Assembly: GCF_015221875.1 (NCBI RefSeq)
Contig: NZ_JACYGY010000001.1
Span: forward strand, 1,364,001 to 1,428,000
DNA: 64,000 nt
DNA from: Dyadobacter subterraneus
GTDB lineage: Bacteria; Bacteroidota; Bacteroidia; Cytophagales; Spirosomataceae
Reading direction: 5' to 3'
The notes beneath the pieces were generated by a model. It saw nothing but the letters and a program-made list of their open reading frames with translations. It had not been told where the DNA came from and ran no database searches. Of this stretch, positions 59,627 to 64,000 are shown piece after piece. The position numbers and the translations under genes are program-made. How positions within the stretch are numbered: the stretch's first letter is position 1; every line of letters begins with the position of its first letter.

Positions 59627-60541
59627 ATGAAAAACGAAAAAAGCTGGACAAAGGATAATATTGGGAATCAGGCTGGTAAAACGGCCATTGTAACAGGAGC
59701 CAATATCGGTATTGGTTTTGAAACCGCGCTTGGGTTGTATGAAGCGGGCGCCCATGTGATACTGGCTTGCAGAAGTTTAGAAAATGCCGAAAAAGCTTTG
59801 GGGGAAATGAAACAAAAAGGCGGCAAGGGCACTCTGGAAACAGGTTTGCTTGATTTGTCAGACCTGGGATCTGTAAAGATTTTTGCTGAAAATTTTCTTC
59901 AAAATCACAACCTCCTGGATATTTTAATCAATAATGCCGGCGTAGCAAATCCTCCAAAAGCAAAAACTACGGAAGGATTTGAGCTGCAATTCGGGACAAA
60001 TTTTCTGGGACATTTTGCACTTACCGCATTGCTATACCCATTGCTTTCAGCAACTGGCGGCTCTCGGATTATTTCACTGAGCAGTATAGCTTATCTGCAT
60101 GGACAGATTGATTTTGGCAATTTGCAGTCGGAGAAATCTTATGATGCTTCAAGAGAATACTGCCAGAGCAAACTGGCCACGACGATTTTTGGTGTCGAAT
60201 TGCAGCGAAGAATTATCGCGGCAGGTGATCACGTTCTTTCCCTGATCGCCCAGCCAGGAGCCAATGCTACCGGACTTGCCCGGCACATGAGCCAGGATGC
60301 CTATGATGCAGCGGTTGAACAAATGGGTCCGCTCATGGAACCCTGGCAGGGTGCGCTGCCGTCACTATATGCAGCCACTTCTTCGGAAGTTATACCAGGA
60401 GGATTTTATCAGCCTGATCAGGATGGCGGATTCAGAGGATTTCCTGTACAGGCGGAAATTGACCAGATTGCTTTGAATGAATCTGTTAACCGGAAATTGT
60501 GGTCAGTGGCAGAGCAGTTTACAGGGCAAAAATTTCTATGA
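59627..60541 (+). CDS. SDR, retinol-dehydrogenase-like
   Basis: This protein has 304 residues from ATG 59627 (MKNEKSWTKDNIGNQAGKTAIVTGANIGIGFETAL); an upstream ATG at 59564 would add 21. The cofactor loop is TGANIGIG, then NNAG, SLSS and a YCQSK catalytic motif. The C-terminal part (PGANATGLARHMSQDAYDAAVEQM and QPDQDGGFRGFP) is typical of the retinol-dehydrogenase-like SDRs. It is likely controlled by the AraC protein before it. Confidence 0.87.
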   Translation: MKNEKSWTKDNIGNQAGKTAIVTGANIGIGFETALGLYEAGAHVILACRSLENAEKALGEMKQKGGKGTLETGLLDLSDLGSVKIFAENFLQNHNLLDILINNAGVANPPKAKTTEGFELQFGTNFLGHFALTALLYPLLSATGGSRIISLSSIAYLHGQIDFGNLQSEKSYDASREYCQSKLATTIFGVELQRRIIAAGDHVLSLIAQPGANATGLARHMSQDAYDAAVEQMGPLMEPWQGALPSLYAATSSEVIPGGFYQPDQDGGFRGFPVQAEIDQIALNESVNRKLWSVAEQFTGQKFL

Positions 60542-60561
60542 AATGAACTGTTTTTTTTAAC

Positions 60562-60586
60562 AAAACCGGCTTTTCGTGCCGGTTTT
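60562..60586. terminator. Bidirectional terminator
   Basis: AAAACCGGC (60562-60570) pairs perfectly with GCCGGTTTT (60578-60586) around TTTTCGT, between convergent genes. Confidence 0.82.
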
Positions 60587-60613
60587 ATTGAAAAAAATAA
60601 CTGTGAAATGTGG

Positions 60614-62200
60614 TTATAAATGAATGAACCGATCTGCATGGATTTGCTCCAAAAAATGTTCGTCATGAGAAACAATCAGTAACGTGCCACTGTATTCCTG
60701 AATGGCAGAAGTTAAAATTTCAATGTTCTGAATATCAAGATTATTTGTCGGTTCATCCAGGATAATCATATCCGGAGCCTGGTTGCTAATGGTTAACGAA
60801 CAAAGTATCAGTCGCATTTTCTCTCCGCCGCTAAGTGTACTGCAAGGTTTGTCCCAATACTCCTTTGTAAAAAGAAAACGGTTGAGCCGGATTTTTATCT
60901 CGTGTTCCTGCAAAATCCCCGAATTGAATTTTTGAGCTTGTTCATAAACGGAGAGGTTGTTGTCAATAAAAGAATAATCCTGATCAATGTAAACTGCTTT
61001 GAAATCAGCTCTTTCCAGGATCCCTGACTGCGGTAAAAATTCGCCCAAAATCATTTTTATAAGCGTTGTTTTACCGGAGCCGTTTGAACCGGAAATCACA
61101 ATTCTTTCAGCACTGGTAATCTGAAAAGTTAGCGCATTTTTCCAAAGCATCTGATCAGAGTATCCGTAATTGATGTCTTTTGCGGAAACAAGTATTTTTC
61201 CCTTATGAAGCGCAGAATTGTCAAAATCCACTTTCATTTTATTTACATCAGCTAATCCTTTTCGCAGTTGACTAATATCCTGCGCAATGGCATCAACTTT
61301 CTCGGTATGAACGTCCCGGATGCGGGAGGTACTTTTCTCTGCATTGTTTTTAAATGTGTTCATGGAAATTTTCGGAAGTCCGGCTTTTTCCTGTTTTTTC
61401 TTTCCGCGCGCATCTAGTTTTTGCTGGCGTTCCACTGATTCTCTTTCCACTTCCCTGGCCTTTCGGAAGGCCTTTTCCTTATTTCGCAGATCCTGGTTCA
61501 AAGCTTCGGATTCAATCCGTTTTTGTTCTGCATAAAAATCGTAATTGCCGCCATAAACGGTAATTCCATGTTTACCAAGTTCAAAAACTTTATGAAGTAT
61601 ATTCAGTAAGGTTATATCGTGACTAACCACTACCAAGGTATTTGTGGTTGTCCTGATATAATCATAAAGGATATTTCTGCTTGTTTTATCCAGGTGATTG
61701 CTGGGCTCATCCAGTAGAACAATTTCCGGCGTATGGATCATCATGCCGGCAAGAAAAACTTTTGTCTTTTGTCCGCCACTCAGGGTATCCATTTTCTGAT
61801 TCAGATCAAAAGATTGGAGGTTCCAGTGCATCAGCGCTTCTATGGATCGTTCTTCAATTGCCCAGTCGTCGTCCAGAAGTGACAGATTTTCTTCGGTTAC
61901 CTGACCTTCGAGAATCTCCTGTAAAGCAGTCAGTTTGGCGTCAATGCCAAGAGCCTGCGCAATGGTATAATCATTAAATTGTCCAAAAATTTGAGGAACA
62001 TAATAAGGCTTTGAATCGGTTTTGACCTGACCGGAAGAAACAGTAAGAGCACCTGCCAGTATTTTCAAAATGGTAGATTTTCCGGTACCGTTATTGCCGA
62101 TTAAAGCTATTTTTTCCTGTTTGTTGATAATCATGTTTATATCACCAAACAGGACATCCCGATTGGGATGTGCATAAGTAACACCTTGAAGAAAAAGCAT
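60614..62200 (-). CDS. ABC-F family ATPase (ribosome-associated, antibiotic-resistance-like)
   Basis: This 528-residue soluble protein has two ABC domains in tandem and no membrane part. The first has Walker A GNNGTGKS (35-42), signature LSGGQKTKV (about 140) and Walker B LLDEPSNHLD. The second has Walker A GSNGSGKT (about 372), LSGGEKMR (about 459) and ILDEPTNNLD. Between them is a Lys/Glu-rich linker of about 90 residues (the P-site tRNA interaction motif region). ABC-F proteins rescue stalled ribosomes or protect them from drugs. The second-half layout suggests a resistance-type (ARE) or regulatory ABC-F rather than EttA. Single gene. Confidence 0.9.
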   Translation of the reverse strand: MLFLQGVTYAHPNRDVLFGDINMIINKQEKIALIGNNGTGKSTILKILAGALTVSSGQVKTDSKPYYVPQIFGQFNDYTIAQALGIDAKLTALQEILEGQVTEENLSLLDDDWAIEERSIEALMHWNLQSFDLNQKMDTLSGGQKTKVFLAGMMIHTPEIVLLDEPSNHLDKTSRNILYDYIRTTTNTLVVVSHDITLLNILHKVFELGKHGITVYGGNYDFYAEQKRIESEALNQDLRNKEKAFRKAREVERESVERQQKLDARGKKKQEKAGLPKISMNTFKNNAEKSTSRIRDVHTEKVDAIAQDISQLRKGLADVNKMKVDFDNSALHKGKILVSAKDINYGYSDQMLWKNALTFQITSAERIVISGSNGSGKTTLIKMILGEFLPQSGILERADFKAVYIDQDYSFIDNNLSVYEQAQKFNSGILQEHEIKIRLNRFLFTKEYWDKPCSTLSGGEKMRLILCSLTISNQAPDMIILDEPTNNLDIQNIEILTSAIQEYSGTLLIVSHDEHFLEQIHADRFIHL

Positions 62201-62402
62201 AATTTCTTTCTTTTGAGAATGAATAATTACAGCAGCCTTGTGTGGCCGCCATCTATTTTTCTGAAAGAAATTATATCTTACATTTAGAAATGTATTTAGG
62301 TGTTTTCTGCTGCAAAGGTAATAAAAATCTTAAAATGGCAGAATTTCTGATGGTTGACGGTGATGGTTAAATTATTCTCTTAAATAAAAAGGCAAGGAAA
62401 AT

Positions 62403-62756
62403 ATGATTAGGAAATTTATCAGTGTTGTCGTAGGTTATGCGATTTTCGTTGTGTCATCACTGGCACTTTTCCGATTTTCCGGACAGCGGCCGCATGCCGA
62501 TGCGCCGATTCTGTTTATGATTTTTACCGCGATTTATGGAGTGATTTTTTCATTCCTGGCGGGTTTGGTTACGCAATTTATCGCAGGTGTCAAAGATTTG
62601 AAATTAAATTATATTCTTGCATTTATCCTCGCCGGTTTTGCGGCATTTTCCATGTTTAAATCAGAAGGAAATCATTGGACGCAAATTCTTGCGATCCTGA
62701 TTTTTGCCCCGGTTACGGTTTTGGGCGGGTTGTTTATCAGGAAATATAATCGGTAA
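62403..62756 (+). CDS. Small hypothetical inner-membrane protein
   Basis: This 117-residue protein has four predicted membrane helices (about 5-24, 36-58, 68-85, 95-112), short loops and a basic C-terminus (IRKYNR). No family was recognised. It is between the ABC-F gene (divergent) and LigD (convergent). A terminator follows. Confidence 0.7.
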   Translation: MIRKFISVVVGYAIFVVSSLALFRFSGQRPHADAPILFMIFTAIYGVIFSFLAGLVTQFIAGVKDLKLNYILAFILAGFAAFSMFKSEGNHWTQILAILIFAPVTVLGGLFIRKYNR

Positions 62757-62781
62757 CAAATTTCACGCAGAGCAATACAAG

Positions 62782-62830
62782 AAAAAGGCAAAGCCCTCAA
62801 AGATTTTAACTTTGCGGGCTTTGCCTTTTC
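62782..62830. terminator. Bidirectional terminator
   Basis: AAAAAGGCAAAGCCC and CAAAG (62782-62802) pair with CTTTG and GGGCTTTGCCTTTT (62810-62829), with one bulge, between convergent genes. Confidence 0.82.
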
Positions 62831-62871
62831 TTACCTGCTTTTCGTGAAACCTTATTCCGTTACTTTAAAAT

Positions 62872-64000
62872 TTATATCTGCCCCAAAATCTCTTCCAGAT
62901 CAATTCCTTTTTCCATCACCGGCTTAAAAATATCACCTTCTGATTTTATTCTTTCAAGGGCATTGACAATCGTAAAATCTTTCATTTGCAATCCCTTTTT
63001 CACCTCAGTCCAGTGCAGTGGCATTGATACCGTTGCTCCAGGTTTGGGGCGGATAGAGTAGGGAGCGGCCAGCGTCGCTCCCGGACGATTTTGAAGGTAA
63101 TCGATGTATAATTTTCCCTTCCTGTTTTTCGTCATTCGCTCGATACTCGTGAAATCGGGCAAGGCCTCATTGGCGCTTGAAGCTACCCATTTGGCAAATA
63201 ACTGGGATTGGTCATAGTCATATTTTGCACCAAGCGGAATGTAAATATGTATTCCCGTAGAGCCGGAAGTTTTACAAAATGCGGGCACTTTTACATTGTC
63301 GAGAATCTCTTTAATGACATTGGCTGTTTCAATAACCTGCTCAAAAGTATTGGTTTTATCCGGATCCAGATCCAGAATGCACCAGTCAGGATTATCGGGT
63401 TTCTGGATTTTACTGCTCCATGGATTTATTTCAATGGCGCCCATATTAACCATCAGGAGCAGGCTGGCTTCGTCATTGCAAAGCATATAATTTTTATCCT
63501 GATCATCATCGTTTGCCCGATACGGGAATTGCTCAACCCATTCTGGTACTTTTCCGGTTACATCTTTCTGATAAAAGCTTGGCCCTTTGATGCCGTTGGG
63601 AAAACGGTTCAGCGACTGCGGCCTGTCTTTCAGGTAAGGTAAAATATAAGGCGCGACCTGATAGTAATAATTTAACATATCCCGTTTAAAGTATTTTTCC
63701 TCAGGCCAGAATATCTTGTCAAGATTCGTGAATTTCAGTTCTCTGCCATTCACTTTTCGTACCTGCGATTTCTCGGTTGGATTCAGTAAAGTTTTCCTGT
63801 CTGATTTTCCCGGAGCCTTGATAATCGATTCTGTTTCCTTTTTTTCGGATTTGTCTTCGGAATTTTTTACCACTTTTTCCGTTGGTGCTTCTGTCTCTCT
63901 TACCACATCTTTTGGATTTTTATCTTCCCGCATTGCTACAAATGAAGGATGGCGGAATACGCCTTCTTCGGTTACTTCTGCAAAATTGATTTCACAAACC
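62872..64000 (-). CDS. ligD: DNA ligase D, C-terminal part with polymerase domain (runs off the right edge)
   Basis: The reverse frame is open to base 64000. Its visible N-terminal piece, CEINFAEVTEEGVFRHPSFVAMREDK, is the end of the ATP-dependent ligase OB-fold domain. A Lys/Glu-rich linker follows, then the LigD primase-polymerase domain with YYYQVAPYILPYLKDRPQSLNRFPNG, WCILDLDPDKTN (catalytic Asp pair) and SGSTGIHIYIPL. The protein ends MEKGIDLEEILGQI. LigD acts with Ku in non-homologous end joining. An internal ATG at 63933 exists, but the continuous frame shows it is not the start. Confidence 0.92.
   Translation of the reverse strand, partial: VCEINFAEVTEEGVFRHPSFVAMREDKNPKDVVRETEAPTEKVVKNSEDKSEKKETESIIKAPGKSDRKTLLNPTEKSQVRKVNGRELKFTNLDKIFWPEEKYFKRDMLNYYYQVAPYILPYLKDRPQSLNRFPNGIKGPSFYQKDVTGKVPEWVEQFPYRANDDDQDKNYMLCNDEASLLLMVNMGAIEINPWSSKIQKPDNPDWCILDLDPDKTNTFEQVIETANVIKEILDNVKVPAFCKTSGSTGIHIYIPLGAKYDYDQSQLFAKWVASSANEALPDFTSIERMTKNRKGKLYIDYLQNRPGATLAAPYSIRPKPGATVSMPLHWTEVKKGLQMKDFTIVNALERIKSEGDIFKPVMEKGIDLEEILGQI

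Overview
The window looks like Bacteroidota chromosome, most likely Cytophagales and close to Dyadobacter/Spirosoma. This is inferred from SusC/SusD pairs, TonB receptors with CarboxypepD_reg N-termini, type IX secretion (T9SS) C-terminal sorting domains, HTCS-like Reg_prop sensors, moderate G+C, TTTG/TAnnTTTG promoters and scarce Shine-Dalgarno sites. No rRNA, tRNA, CRISPR array, intact insertion sequence or phage genes were seen.

Region by region. 1-5.4 kb: redox modules, each pairing a regulator (HxlR or AraC) with an oxidoreductase (azoreductase, SDR), plus a DUF2383 protein and a VOC protein. 5.5-19 kb: a sulfatase operon, a sterol-desaturase-type operon, a TonB receptor and a SusC/SusD pair. 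19-31 kb: a beta-barrel protein, an MBL hydrolase with its HxlR regulator, a siderophore-type receptor with a PepSY protein, a dipeptidase, a cluster of small Cys-rich proteins, and an SDR-AraC pair. 31-36 kb: a MarR-controlled EmrA/EmrB/TolC-type efflux operon with three palindromic operators. 36-45 kb: a truncated FAD protein, an OmpA protein, three more sulfatases, and an SDR/AraC divergent pair. 45.6-53.7 kb: a run of secreted surface proteins on the minus strand, two with T9SS sorting domains and three sharing one N-terminus. 53.7-55.3 kb: nearly gene-free. 55.3-64 kb: a hybrid-type sensor kinase interrupted by one in-frame stop, AraC, SDR, an ABC-F protein, and the end of DNA ligase D.

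The most interesting signal is a probable sulfur/cysteine-responsive regulon. Four promoters (about 5.54, 8.69, 13.88 and 39.83 kb) share a -33 TTTG, a 20-21 bp spacer, a -7 TAYTTTG, and a 19-bp palindrome GTCTAT-N7-ATAGAC that overlaps the -7 box and the expected start of transcription. They head sulfatase, sterol-desaturase-type and SusC/SusD operons. Three leaders (8767, 10794, 13951) encode very short peptides ending in cysteine runs (CCCC, CC, CCCQRC), followed by hairpins in the 5' UTR. Four formylglycine-type sulfatases lie in the window with no polysaccharide-degrading glycosidase beside them, which fits scavenging of sulfate esters for sulfur. I know of no named system in Bacteroidota matching this combination, but no database search could be run here.
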